DNA of 23,135 nucleotides from positions 1-23,135 of the forward strand of contig CAZKZS010000037.1 in NCBI GenBank assembly GCA_964557285.1. The letters are read 5' to 3'. Origin of the DNA: SB15 sp964557285 (lineage in GTDB: Bacteria; Chloroflexota; Anaerolineae; Aggregatilineales; J027). The position numbers and the translations under genes were made by a program. The notes beneath the pieces were generated by a model that saw only the letters and a program-made list of their open reading frames with translations, made no database searches and had not been told where the DNA came from. Shown one piece after another: positions 1-7,465 of this stretch (positions are counted from its first letter, which is position 1; every line of letters starts with the position of its first letter).

Positions 1-1
1 A

Positions 2-778
2 GGGGAAGATTGGACGAATGACCCTGACCAGCGGGGTATTGTCCTCTCCAAAAAGACCGCCGATGAACTGGGGAAAAAAGCAGGGGATACCCTGACGGCT
101 GTACAGGACGGCCAGCCCTACTCTATAAAGGTATTGGGCATCACCGATTTGCCGTTTGATGAACTGTTCGGGTTCATGCGCTGGCAGGATGTCGCAGCCA
201 TCCGAAATGGGGGGGAGGTAGACCAGCCACGTTCGCTGCTGCTGCAACTGCGTGACGAAAACACCACCGCCGCCGAAAACGATAAAATTATCGGCGACCT
301 GCGCGAACTGCTGCTGAAAAATGGCATCACGGCGAACTTTGATAACCAGATTGCGTTCCGGGAAGATGATAATAAAACTATCCTCACGGTAGGGCTGCTG
401 TTTAATATTGCGTCGCTGGTGATGGCTTCTATTGGGGCGATTGGGCTGCTGGTTTCGCTGTCCATCAGTGTGTTTGAACGCCAGCGCGAAATTGGTGTCA
501 TGCGGTCTGTGGGCGCGAACACCACCACCATCATCACCCAGTTTTTGACAGAAGGGGTGCTGGTGGGGGTAATTGCGTGGCTCATCGGTGTTCCCCTCAG
601 TTACGGAATCAGCATGGTATTTAAGGAAGCGCTGCCCATTGATTTTGGGTTCAGCTATCCGCCTATCTGTCTGGTGTTGGGGCTGGTAGGGATGCTGGTG
701 ATTGCGTTTGTGGCAAGCATCTGGCCTTCGCTGGCGGCCTCCCGCAAAACCGTTTCCGATATTTTGCGTTATCAGTAG
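2..778 (+). CDS. ABC transporter permease, MacB/FtsX family, C-terminal part (5' truncated)
   Basis: The reading frame is open from base 2 with no start, so the gene begins upstream of the window; about 258 codons are present. The first ~125 residues look like the end of a MacB-type extracytoplasmic domain. Three hydrophobic segments follow, at about nt 390-475, 535-620 and 655-740. The segment FERQREIGVMRSVGAN after the first of them is the cytoplasmic coupling region that is characteristic of FtsX/MacB permeases and contacts the ATPase. The protein ends with a short basic tail (SRKTVSDILRYQ). Family knowledge: such permeases work with a LolD/MacB-like ATPase to export lipoproteins, peptides or macrolides, or to transmit mechanical signals. 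The ATPase would lie upstream, outside the window, so the substrate cannot be named. The family call is confident; the function is not. Confidence 0.88.
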   Translation, partial: GEDWTNDPDQRGIVLSKKTADELGKKAGDTLTAVQDGQPYSIKVLGITDLPFDELFGFMRWQDVAAIRNGGEVDQPRSLLLQLRDENTTAAENDKIIGDLRELLLKNGITANFDNQIAFREDDNKTILTVGLLFNIASLVMASIGAIGLLVSLSISVFERQREIGVMRSVGANTTTIITQFLTEGVLVGVIAWLIGVPLSYGISMVFKEALPIDFGFSYPPICLVLGLVGMLVIAFVASIWPSLAASRKTVSDILRYQ

Positions 779-854
779 GATGGAGCAGTGAGCTAAAAAT
801 CCTTGATTGCCAGTCGCGCCAATCCCCCCTCCCTTACCCGCGTTCGCGTCGACA

Positions 855-901
855 GTAGGGGCAGGAACAAGCGACCAAAGGGAGCGATGCCTGCCCCCTA
901 C
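855..901. repeat. Dispersed intergenic palindromic repeat, type B copy 1
   Basis: This unit has imperfect terminal inverted repeats: GTAGGGGCAGG at the left end and CCTGCCCCCTAC at the right. Its interior matches, in reverse complement, the unit at 19387-19429. Shared blocks include AACAAGCG and AGCGATGCCTGCCCC. The 779-1024 gap between the permease and the glycerol kinase gene holds this unit and the next one and no gene. On either strand such a unit can fold into a GC-rich hairpin. Confidence 0.8.
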
Positions 902-946
902 GGAAAGGGCGGGTATCGGGCGTTCCGCCCTTGTCCCCGCCCCTAC
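902..946. repeat. Dispersed intergenic palindromic repeat, type A copy 1
   Basis: This unit starts directly after the type B unit, with a CGGAAAGGGCGGG junction, and ends in CCCGCCCCTAC. Its reverse complement matches 19259-19302 with about two mismatches over some 38 bases. The same CTACGGAAAGGGC junction also occurs at 19299-19311. The remaining bases up to the glycerol kinase stop codon hold another partial GC-rich copy near 957-985 and nothing recognisable as a gene. Confidence 0.8.
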
Positions 947-1024
947 ATTCATCTTCCGGCCCGCCCCTGAAATATGAATGGGGTGGGGACGAGCAAGCAA
1001 GGTCTAAAAATATATTTGCCGGGA

Positions 1025-2521
1025 TTATTCAATCCAGTTTTTTGCCCGTTCTACCGCTTTGCGCCAGCCCGTCATCATGGACTGGCGCTGGTCGGCGGAC
1101 ATTTTCGGCTCAAAGGCACGGTCAAGTTTCCAGCGTTTCGCCAGTTCGTCCAGCGACGGATAAAAGCCCACTGCCAGCCCTGCCAGGTACGCCGCCCCTA
1201 ACGCGGTGGTTTCGGTAACGGTAGGCCGTTCCACCGCTACCCCCAGCAAATCGGCCTGAATCTGCATGAGTAAATTGTTGGCGGCTGCCCCACCATCTAC
1301 CCGCAGCGTTTCTAACTTCAGGCCGGAATCTTTATTCATCGCTTCAATCACGTCTGCCGACTGGAAAGCAATACTTTCCAGCGTCGCCCGCGCGAGATGG
1401 GCTTTGTTTGCGCCGCGCGTCAGCCCGACAATCGTGCCGCGTGCCTGAGAATCCCAGTGGGGCGCCCCGAGTCCGGTAAAAGCGGGGACAAAATACACGC
1501 CGTTTGTATCTGCTACGGATGCGGCCAGCCCTTCAATATCAGCAGCTTTCTGAATAAGGTTCATTTCATCCCGCAGCCACTGAACAGCCGCCCCCGCGAT
1601 AAAAACACTGCCTTCCAGCGCGTAAGTGGTCGGGAGATTCTCCCCCAGTTTCCAGGCAATCGTCGTGAGCAGGCCACTGGCGGAGGATTGATGTTTTTCC
1701 CCCGTATTCATCAGCATAAAACAGCCTGTGCCATAGGTATTTTTTGCCATGCCCGGGGTCAGGCACATTTGCCCGAAGGTGGCCGCCTGCTGGTCGCCCG
1801 CGATTCCCGCAATCGGAATCACACTCTCGAACAGCGCCAGGTCGGTTTGCCCGTAAATCTGGCAGGAAGGATGCACTTCTGGCAGCAGAGACGGGGGAAT
1901 ATTTAATTTTGCCAGAATGTCCTCATCCCATTTTTGCTCATGAATGTTATACAGCAGGGTGCGGCTGGCATTAGAAACATCGGTCACATGCAGCGTCCCG
2001 CCACTTAATTTCCAGATGAGCCAGCTATCCACCGTGCCAAAAGCCAGTTCGCCCGCTTCCGCACGCTGACGCGCCCCCTCTACATGCTCCAATATCCAGC
2101 GAATTTTCGTGCCGGAAAAATAAGGGTCGGTCACGAGTCCGGTCTTTTCCCGAATCACCCGGTCAAAACCTTCTTCCCGAAGCTGGCGGCAGTCCTCCGC
2201 CGTGCGGCGACACTGCCAGACAATCGCGTTAAACACGGGCGCTCCGGTTTTCCTATCCCATAAAATAGTTGTTTCACGCTGGTTGGTAATGCCGATGGCA
2301 GCGACATCACTGGCTTTTGCGCCCGCTTTTTTTAATACTTCCTGTGCAACCGCGTACTGGGTGTTCCAGATGTCCATCGGGTCATGTTCAACCCATCCCG
2401 GCTGCGGGTAAATCTGCTGAAATTCCTGCTGAGCAGTATAGGCGGGCTGTCCCTGTTCATTAAATAAAATAGCGCGGGAACTGGTCGTTCCCTGATCTAA
2501 AGCGAGGATATATCGAGTCAT
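1025..2521 (-). CDS. glpK: Glycerol kinase
   Basis: It phosphorylates glycerol to sn-glycerol 3-phosphate with ATP in the cytoplasm. The protein has 498 residues, the usual GlpK length. The N-terminal FGGY phosphate-binding loop is LALDQGTTSSRAILF (residues 6-20). Glycerol-contact residues seen in known GlpK enzymes are present: R82-E83 in NQRET, Y134 in DPYFSGTK, and the catalytic aspartate D243 in GIAGDQQAATFGQ. The FGGY signature 2 region (GLTRGANKAHLARATLES) is intact. The ATG at 2521 gives the standard MTRYILALDQGTTS start; the Shine-Dalgarno is weak. No glpF or glpD is adjacent, so it appears to be a single-gene unit, divergent from the ligase-like gene. No His is visible in the region where HPr phosphorylates the Firmicute enzymes. 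The identification is very secure. Confidence 0.97.
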   Translation of the reverse strand: MTRYILALDQGTTSSRAILFNEQGQPAYTAQQEFQQIYPQPGWVEHDPMDIWNTQYAVAQEVLKKAGAKASDVAAIGITNQRETTILWDRKTGAPVFNAIVWQCRRTAEDCRQLREEGFDRVIREKTGLVTDPYFSGTKIRWILEHVEGARQRAEAGELAFGTVDSWLIWKLSGGTLHVTDVSNASRTLLYNIHEQKWDEDILAKLNIPPSLLPEVHPSCQIYGQTDLALFESVIPIAGIAGDQQAATFGQMCLTPGMAKNTYGTGCFMLMNTGEKHQSSASGLLTTIAWKLGENLPTTYALEGSVFIAGAAVQWLRDEMNLIQKAADIEGLAASVADTNGVYFVPAFTGLGAPHWDSQARGTIVGLTRGANKAHLARATLESIAFQSADVIEAMNKDSGLKLETLRVDGGAAANNLLMQIQADLLGVAVERPTVTETTALGAAYLAGLAVGFYPSLDELAKRWKLDRAFEPKMSADQRQSMMTGWRKAVERAKNWIE

Positions 2522-2549
2522 TCTCTAATCCATCATTTCAATTCGCCTG

Positions 2550-2578
2550 ATTCTGCCGTTTCGCCCCGCACAAGTCAA
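2550..2578 (-). promoter_or_regulatory. Putative glpK promoter
   Basis: On the minus strand, TTGACT (2573-2578) is followed after 17 bases by CAGAAT (2550-2555), about 29 bases from the glpK ATG. The -35 matches consensus at five of six positions and the -10 at four. It is called by eye only. Confidence 0.5.
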
Positions 2579-2582
2579 ACCA

Positions 2583-2588
2583 TATAAT
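2583..2588 (+). promoter_or_regulatory. Putative -10 box for the ligase-like gene
   Basis: A perfect TATAAT lies 25 bases before the GTG start at 2614. The matching -35 (near 2560) is poor. It overlaps the region of the divergent glpK promoter, so the two genes may share regulation. Confidence 0.4.
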
Positions 2589-2613
2589 TAGCCCAGCATA
2601 GAAAGAAAATAGT

Positions 2614-4335
2614 GTGCGCTGGTCTTTTATCTGGCAGGAAACCGCCACGATTTTTTTACTCATTTACGGCATCAGCATCGCAGGCACAATCAATGGGCTG
2701 ATTACCCCCACGCTGGAAATCCTGACCTTTGTTCTGCTGCTGCTGGCAGGGGCAGTATGGTTTTTGAGGGTGGGCAAAACTCCCCTGCCCGCTTTTGGGC
2801 TGCCCATGCTAGCTTACGGAGGGGCGCTGATGGCGGCGACTGTTTTTTCTACGGACTGGCGGCGCAGCCTGATTCAAATCGGGTATTGGGCGGCATTAAC
2901 GGCGGCCTACCTGATGATAGCCACTATCTCACGCACACCCGAAGGACAGGCACGCTTAAAACGGGCGTATCTCCTGACCATGATTTTTTTGGTGGGCATG
3001 GGATTCTTCCAACTGCGAAATGTCACCGGCAGTATTCCCCGCCCGCCCAGTATTTTAGGCAACGCCAATCTGTTCGCTACCACCGTCATGATAGCGATTT
3101 TTATGGCAGTTCACGGGTTGAGAAGCAGCCGGAATCGGCGTATCCGTTTTTTGCTGGTGTTCAGCCTGATCGTGCTGGCTTTTCCTTTTGTTTTTACCGC
3201 GTCCCGCACCGTCTGGGTGTCAACGGCGGCGGGTCTGATGGTGTATGCGGGCTTCACCGCTTATCAGGAAAAACACCTGTTCCAGAATCGACGGGTGCGG
3301 ATTGCGGCGGCAGGTGGCACGGTACTCATGCTGATGGCAGCCATCATTTTTTACTTTTTCGCCCGAAATCTGATTAGCGGCGCAACACACGGCACGCTTG
3401 AAACCCGTGAAAGCATCTGGCGGGCAGGCTGGGAAGCCTTTACAAACCGTCCTCTGGTCGGCAGGGGGCCGTTTACCTTTGGCCCATTTTTAGCCACCAG
3501 AGTCAGCACCCCGCCCGAATCGGCTCATGCCCATCCTCACAACATTTTTCTGTATGTGGCGGTAGAAGCCGGAATTTTAGGGCTGGCGGCGCTGGCGGCA
3601 TTTATTTGGGCAGCCCTGAAGAAAATTCGGGGAAGCCCTCAGGCAGTCATCACCAGCACCTTTTTGACCGGACTCTTATTCAACAGCCTGCTGGATGCCC
3701 CATTTTTACCTTCCATGATGGTGCTGTATTTTCTGGTGTGGGCGATTTTAAATCCAGAACCAGCGATTCCAGCTCATCAAGAAAAAAAAATTTTTGCTGG
3801 CAGCCGTTGGCTTGTGCCTGCGCTGATTCTGCTGGCGGTAGGAATTGGCAGTTTGCAACTTCCGGCTGAATGGGCGGCGGAACGGGGCATTAACGCGGCC
3901 AAACGGCAGGAGTGGCGGGCGGCAGCAGGGCATTTTCAACAGGCCGCAGACCTTGACCCACATATCACGGCCTATTCCTTTCAAATGGCCTATGCGTATG
4001 GATGGGCGGGGATTCAGGGCGATGATTTATCGCTGGTGCGTGCTATTTATTACTATCAGGAAACCCTTAAAAAAGACCCGAACTATGCCGTTCACTGGGC
4101 AAATCTGGCGATTCTGGAAGCCTATGCAGGTAGACAGGAGCAGGCGTTCATCCATGCTCAGAAAGCAGCCGCGCTTGCACCTCAATATCGTCCGGTTAGC
4201 TCCCTGCCCCTTCGCCTGAGTGATTCCAGTTTTGAATTTGTCCCCCTGCCGGATGATGCCCGCATTACGGGCGAATATAGCTGGTATTTTTATCATGTGC
4301 CGGGAATAGAAACCCCACTCTATCCCCTGCCCTGA
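2614..4335 (+). CDS. O-antigen ligase-like (Wzy_C) membrane protein with C-terminal TPR repeats
   Basis: The protein has 573 residues. Residues ~1-410 are mostly hydrophobic, with roughly ten to twelve membrane segments. Family-typical motifs are GNANLFATT (about residue 148), SRTVWVSTAAG, and the large loop with ESIWRAGWEAFTNRPLVGRG followed by HAHPHNIFLYVAVEAG. The His/Arg residues of that loop are the conserved ones in O-antigen ligases and bactoprenol-linked glycan polymerases. The C-terminal ~150 residues hold TPR-like helices (QEWRAAAGHFQQAADLDP; AVHWANLAILEAYAGRQEQA). Inference: it ligates or polymerises an undecaprenyl-linked glycan at the outer face of the membrane, possibly a surface polysaccharide or glycoprotein glycan. 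No other glycan-assembly genes adjoin it. The start is GTG at 2614, preceded by a weak AGAAAG; no better start is visible. Confidence 0.85.
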   Translation: MRWSFIWQETATIFLLIYGISIAGTINGLITPTLEILTFVLLLLAGAVWFLRVGKTPLPAFGLPMLAYGGALMAATVFSTDWRRSLIQIGYWAALTAAYLMIATISRTPEGQARLKRAYLLTMIFLVGMGFFQLRNVTGSIPRPPSILGNANLFATTVMIAIFMAVHGLRSSRNRRIRFLLVFSLIVLAFPFVFTASRTVWVSTAAGLMVYAGFTAYQEKHLFQNRRVRIAAAGGTVLMLMAAIIFYFFARNLISGATHGTLETRESIWRAGWEAFTNRPLVGRGPFTFGPFLATRVSTPPESAHAHPHNIFLYVAVEAGILGLAALAAFIWAALKKIRGSPQAVITSTFLTGLLFNSLLDAPFLPSMMVLYFLVWAILNPEPAIPAHQEKKIFAGSRWLVPALILLAVGIGSLQLPAEWAAERGINAAKRQEWRAAAGHFQQAADLDPHITAYSFQMAYAYGWAGIQGDDLSLVRAIYYYQETLKKDPNYAVHWANLAILEAYAGRQEQAFIHAQKAAALAPQYRPVSSLPLRLSDSSFEFVPLPDDARITGEYSWYFYHVPGIETPLYPLP

Positions 4336-4336
4336 T

Positions 4337-4362
4337 AAAAAAACGAGGCCGTGTGGCCTCGT
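4337..4362 (-). terminator. Rho-independent terminator of the hsp20 gene
   Basis: An 8-bp perfect stem (ACGAGGCC/GGCCTCGT, 4343-4350 with 4355-4362) and a GTGT loop are followed on the minus strand by seven Us (A-tract 4337-4343). It lies 22 bases past the Hsp20 stop and directly after the stop of the convergent ligase-like gene. The plus strand lacks a U-tract, so it should act mainly on the minus strand. Confidence 0.88.
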
Positions 4363-4383
4363 CCTGCTGCATGTATAGGGAAC

Positions 4384-4791
4384 TTATTTCACTGCGACGC
4401 CGCGCACCGGAATACGTACCGGTTCGGCTTCGGGGATTTTAGGCATTTTCAGCGAAAGCACACCATTTTCAAATTTGGCTTCCGCGTTCTGGACATCGAT
4501 GGTATCCGGCAGCCGCAGCGAACGCTGGTATGAACCAGTGTAACGTTCGCGGTAGGTGTAGTTACCGGACTCGCGGGTTTCGTCCGATTTCACCTGCGCC
4601 GAAATGGTCAGGATGCCTTCTTTGATTTCAATGTTGACATCATCGGCGGAAACCCCCGGCAAGTCCATCCGAACTTCAATATGGTCTTCCTGATTCAGGA
4701 CATCCAGCGCCGGAACACGGTTCGGACGCACATCCTCATTCCAGAAAGTTTCAAACCACTTATCCGTTGGTGCCCATCGTGTTAATCTCAT
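4384..4791 (-). CDS. Small heat shock protein, Hsp20/alpha-crystallin family
   Basis: A cytoplasmic ATP-independent holdase of 135 residues that should form oligomers. The alpha-crystallin domain spans about residues 38-125. It starts at VRMDLPGVSADDVNIEIKEG, passes through YRERYTGSYQRSLRLPDTID and ends in the conserved AKFENGVLSLKMPK (A-x-x-x-N-G-V-L signature). The tail contains RIPVRG, an I-x-V motif used for oligomer contacts. The ATG at 4791 is chosen over an upstream in-frame ATG at 4839 because GAGGAGG sits five bases before it. No CIRCE element is seen upstream. A 6-bp inverted repeat TGTTGC-N12-GCAACA (4815-4838) lies in the leader and might be regulatory. The gene is divergent from the arsR operon. 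Confidence 0.95.
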   Translation of the reverse strand: MRLTRWAPTDKWFETFWNEDVRPNRVPALDVLNQEDHIEVRMDLPGVSADDVNIEIKEGILTISAQVKSDETRESGNYTYRERYTGSYQRSLRLPDTIDVQNAEAKFENGVLSLKMPKIPEAEPVRIPVRGVAVK

Positions 4792-4900
4792 GTCGTCCTC
4801 CTCAAAATTCCGTTTGTTGCCCTCATTATGCCGCAACACTATAAGAGAAATATCGGCACAGCATAAGAGGTGAATACAAATTTCATCAGAAAAATATCAA

Positions 4901-4926
4901 TGAATATTTGAGTTGACACTCAAATG
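4901..4926. promoter_or_regulatory. Operator O1 for the ArsR-family repressor
   Basis: It contains a perfect 7-bp palindrome, ATTTGAG-N6-CTCAAAT (4906-4925). The six-base spacer is exactly the -35 hexamer TTGACA. The whole 26-base block recurs at 4946-4971 with five differences. TCAAAT/ATTTGA half-sites are typical of SmtB/CadC-type metal-responsive repressors. Confidence 0.72.
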
Positions 4927-4941
4927 TTTTTGGACTAGGAT
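4913..4941 (+). promoter_or_regulatory. Promoter of the arsR-P-type ATPase operon
   Basis: A consensus TTGACA (4913-4918), a 17-base spacer and TAGGAT (4936-4941) place the transcription start near 4948. That is only about 20 bases before the arsR ATG. The promoter is bracketed by the two operator copies. Confidence 0.8.
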
Positions 4942-4945
4942 AGAG

Positions 4946-4971
4946 TGAATACTTGAGCGAACATTCAAATG
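4946..4971. promoter_or_regulatory. Operator O2 for the ArsR-family repressor
   Basis: This is a second copy of the O1 block, 45 bases downstream and identical at 21 of 26 positions. The half-sites ACTTGA (4951-4956) and TTCAAAT (4964-4970) are retained. It spans the predicted transcription start and ends on the arsR start codon (4969-4971), so a bound repressor would cover the initiation region. Confidence 0.62.
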
Positions 4972-5268
4972 AAAGTCGACCCCACACTTCATCAACTCAC
5001 TATTTTGTTCAGCGCTCTGGCTGACCCCACACGGGCAAAAATGCTGCTGCTGCTGCGCGAACAGGAAAAACGCAGTGGCGATCTGGCTGATGCGCTGTCT
5101 ATGACTGCCTCCGCCGTTTCGCATCAACTGCGCTGGCTGCGCGAAAACAACGTCGTGACCGCCCGCAAAGTAGGCCGCGAAGTGTACTATCATCTTGCCG
5201 ATGCCTGCATCCGTGAAATTATTGATGTGGCGCTGCGGCACATTCAGGAAGGAAAAAATCGTGATTGA
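4969..5268 (+). CDS. ArsR/SmtB-family metal-responsive transcriptional repressor
   Basis: A 99-residue winged-helix dimeric repressor. The recognition helix is MTASAVSHQLRWLRENNVV (residues 45-63) and the wing is ARKVGREVYYHL (65-76). The alpha-3 metal motif (ELCVCDL type) is absent: EKRSGDLA stands in its place, with no Cys. The C-terminal alpha-5 site is present as D78-x-C80-(10)-H91-x2-E94. This has the spacing of the SmtB/CzrA zinc site (D-x-H...H-x2-E), with Cys replacing the first His. That predicts a Zn, Cd or Co sensor at the dimer interface. The gene is followed by, and overlaps by eight bases, the P-type ATPase, so repressor and pump should be coordinately derepressed by metal. The start codon lies inside operator O2 and no strong Shine-Dalgarno is visible. 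Confidence 0.93.
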   Translation: MKVDPTLHQLTILFSALADPTRAKMLLLLREQEKRSGDLADALSMTASAVSHQLRWLRENNVVTARKVGREVYYHLADACIREIIDVALRHIQEGKNRD

Positions 5269-7465
5269 ACTCAATATTACGGGAATGGATTGTGCTGACT
5301 GCGCGGCCACACTGGAAAAAGGTGTTGGTCAGTTGGAAGGTGTACAGGGCTGCCGCGTCAATTACCTGACGGGGCAAATGCTCGTTGAAGGCCAAACCAA
5401 CATTGAGACCATCACCAGACGGGTGCAGGCCCTTGGTTACGGCGTTGCAGATAAAAATGAAAAAAAGCCTCCGGTCAGCGAACGGCGCGGCGGAATAGCA
5501 GGATTTATCCAGTTTATGCTAGAACGTCCGAATACGACTTTTGCGCTGGTCGGGCTGGCCGGACTGGTCGTGAGTATGGCCTTGCTACTGCTGGAAATTT
5601 CCGAAACGGCTGCTCATCTTGTGCAAGCGGGTATTGTGGCGCTGGTTGGTTTTCCGATTATGCGGCGCGGGGTGCAGCAGTTTTTTTTCAGCCGCCGCGT
5701 GACCATCAATTTGCTGATGACGATTGCTACTATCGGCGCGGCAGCCATCGGTGAATGGAGTGAAGCCGCCACCGTCATTACCCTGTTTGCCATCGGCGAA
5801 GCGCTGGAAGGGTATTCCGCAGACCGCGCCCGCAATGCGCTGCACAGCCTGCTCACCCTTGCCCCTCAGGAAGCGCTGGTCATTCGCCCCTGTATGGACT
5901 GTGCGGGGCATATGGGCAAAGAGGGATATACAGGTGGGCCGTGTCCCTGGTGTGAGCCGCATGAACAACCTGTGCCTGTAGAAGCGGTTCAACCAGGCGA
6001 AACCATGCTCGTGCTGCCTGCCAGCCGAATCGCGCTGGACGGACGGGTGATTCAGGGGAGTTCTACCGTTGACCAGTCGCATATCACCGGAGAAAGTATT
6101 CCGGTTGCCAAAAATGCTGGGGATGAGGTGTACGCGGGCAGTGTAAACGGGGCAGCAGCGCTGCATGTGGAAGTCACCAGTTTAGCTCAAGACAGCACCT
6201 TAGCGCGGATTGTGCGGCTGGTGGAGGATGCCCAGGCGAAAAAATCCCCAACTGAACGTTTTGTTGACCGTTTTGCAGCTTATTACACGCCAGCAGTCAT
6301 CGGGATTGCGATGCTGGTCGCGCTTGTTCCGCCTCTGCTATTGGGCGGGGTATTTGATACATGGTTATACCGGGCGCTGGCGCTGCTGGTGGTGGCCTGC
6401 CCGTGCGCGCTGGTCATCAGCACCCCTGTAACCGTAGTAAGCGCGATGGTGCGGGCGGCTAAACACGGTATCCTGATTAAAGGCGGCGCTTATCTGGAAG
6501 CCCTTGCCCGTATCCGTGCCATTGCATTTGACAAAACGGGGACACTGACGGAAGGCAAACCGCAGGTCATTGAAGTCAAAGCGCTGAACTGCACCGGAGA
6601 ATCGGTCTGCCATCCCTGTGATGATATGCTTGGACTTGCCAGCGCGGTAGAACGCCAGTCCGAACATCCTATAGGGCGGGCGGTGGTACAGGCAGCCCAA
6701 AAACGCGGCGTGCTGGATCGATTCGCGCCAGCGCAGGAAGTGGCGGTGCTGGCCGGACGCGGCGTACAGGGGCAGGTGGCAGCCCACCCTGTCACGATTG
6801 GCAGCCACACCTGGTTTGACAGCCACTATCCCCACGAAGAAAAGCTATGTGAGGCGGTAGCGCACCATGAAAACGACGGAAAAACCGTCATGTTGATTGC
6901 CGACTCGGAGCAGGTGCTTGGTTTTATTACGGTTGCCGATACCCCCCGCGATTCAGCAAAACAGGCGCTTTCGCAGTTAGCCTACCTGCACAAAATTATG
7001 CTAACGGGCGATAACGCAACGGTAGCGGGAGTCATTGCACAACAGGTCGGCATTGATGAAGTCAGGGCGGAACTGCTGCCAGAAGAAAAAGTCCGTGCGG
7101 TGCGCCAGTTGGAAGCACAATATGGCACGGTAGCAATGGTCGGAGATGGAGTCAATGATGCGCCCGCGCTGGCCGCCGCTACGGTTGGGATAGCTATGGG
7201 CGGTGCGGGAACGGCTCAAGCGATGGAAACCGCCGATGTGGTGCTGATGTTGGACGATTTAACACAACTGCCTGCGGCTATTTCCATCAGTCAACAGGCA
7301 GCCCGCATCATCCGGCAGAATGTCGCGCTGAGTCTGCTTATTAAAGCCCTATTTTTGCTCCTGACCCTGCCCGGTCTAACAACGCTGTGGATGGCGGTGC
7401 TGGCCGATGTGGGCATGTCACTGCTGGTCACGTTTAATGGGATGCGGCTGCTGCGAAGGGATTAA
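5261..7465 (+). CDS. P1B-type heavy-metal (Zn/Cd/Pb) exporting ATPase, ZntA/CadA-like
   Basis: An inner-membrane pump of 734 residues. In order: an N-terminal HMA domain with GMDCADC (C11, C14); membrane helices from about residue 85; actuator TGES (276-279); CPC metal-translocation motif (C380-P-C382); phosphorylation site DKTGTLT (D424); SEHP (467-470) in the N-domain; GDGVNDAP hinge (from 628); and D716-x-G718 in the last helix, characteristic of the P1B-2 Zn/Cd/Pb class. Two Cys-rich inserts are unusual. Residues 211-235 in the actuator domain carry C-x2-C-x2-H then C-x2-C-x2-H. Residues 444-453 of the N-domain carry C-x5-C-x2-C. The GTG at 5261 is chosen because AGGAAGG lies eight bases upstream, it gives the canonical HMA start and it overlaps the arsR stop, implying translational coupling. 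An in-frame ATG at 5195 would lie deep inside arsR. Confidence 0.95.
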   Translation: MIELNITGMDCADCAATLEKGVGQLEGVQGCRVNYLTGQMLVEGQTNIETITRRVQALGYGVADKNEKKPPVSERRGGIAGFIQFMLERPNTTFALVGLAGLVVSMALLLLEISETAAHLVQAGIVALVGFPIMRRGVQQFFFSRRVTINLLMTIATIGAAAIGEWSEAATVITLFAIGEALEGYSADRARNALHSLLTLAPQEALVIRPCMDCAGHMGKEGYTGGPCPWCEPHEQPVPVEAVQPGETMLVLPASRIALDGRVIQGSSTVDQSHITGESIPVAKNAGDEVYAGSVNGAAALHVEVTSLAQDSTLARIVRLVEDAQAKKSPTERFVDRFAAYYTPAVIGIAMLVALVPPLLLGGVFDTWLYRALALLVVACPCALVISTPVTVVSAMVRAAKHGILIKGGAYLEALARIRAIAFDKTGTLTEGKPQVIEVKALNCTGESVCHPCDDMLGLASAVERQSEHPIGRAVVQAAQKRGVLDRFAPAQEVAVLAGRGVQGQVAAHPVTIGSHTWFDSHYPHEEKLCEAVAHHENDGKTVMLIADSEQVLGFITVADTPRDSAKQALSQLAYLHKIMLTGDNATVAGVIAQQVGIDEVRAELLPEEKVRAVRQLEAQYGTVAMVGDGVNDAPALAAATVGIAMGGAGTAQAMETADVVLMLDDLTQLPAAISISQQAARIIRQNVALSLLIKALFLLLTLPGLTTLWMAVLADVGMSLLVTFNGMRLLRRD

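Noticed and set aside
931..1218. Plus-strand ORFs overlapping the end of glpK
   Set aside because: They run through the palindromic repeats and antisense to a certain glycerol kinase gene, and have no ribosome site.
4840..4968. CIRCE element for the hsp20 gene
   Set aside because: No TTAGCACTC-N9-GAGTGCTAA-like sequence is present. The palindromes here are of the ArsR type and belong to the divergent operon.
5195..5260. ATG at 5195 as the start of the P-type ATPase
   Set aside because: It would add 22 unrelated residues read from inside arsR. The GTG at 5261 has a good ribosome site and gives the normal HMA start.
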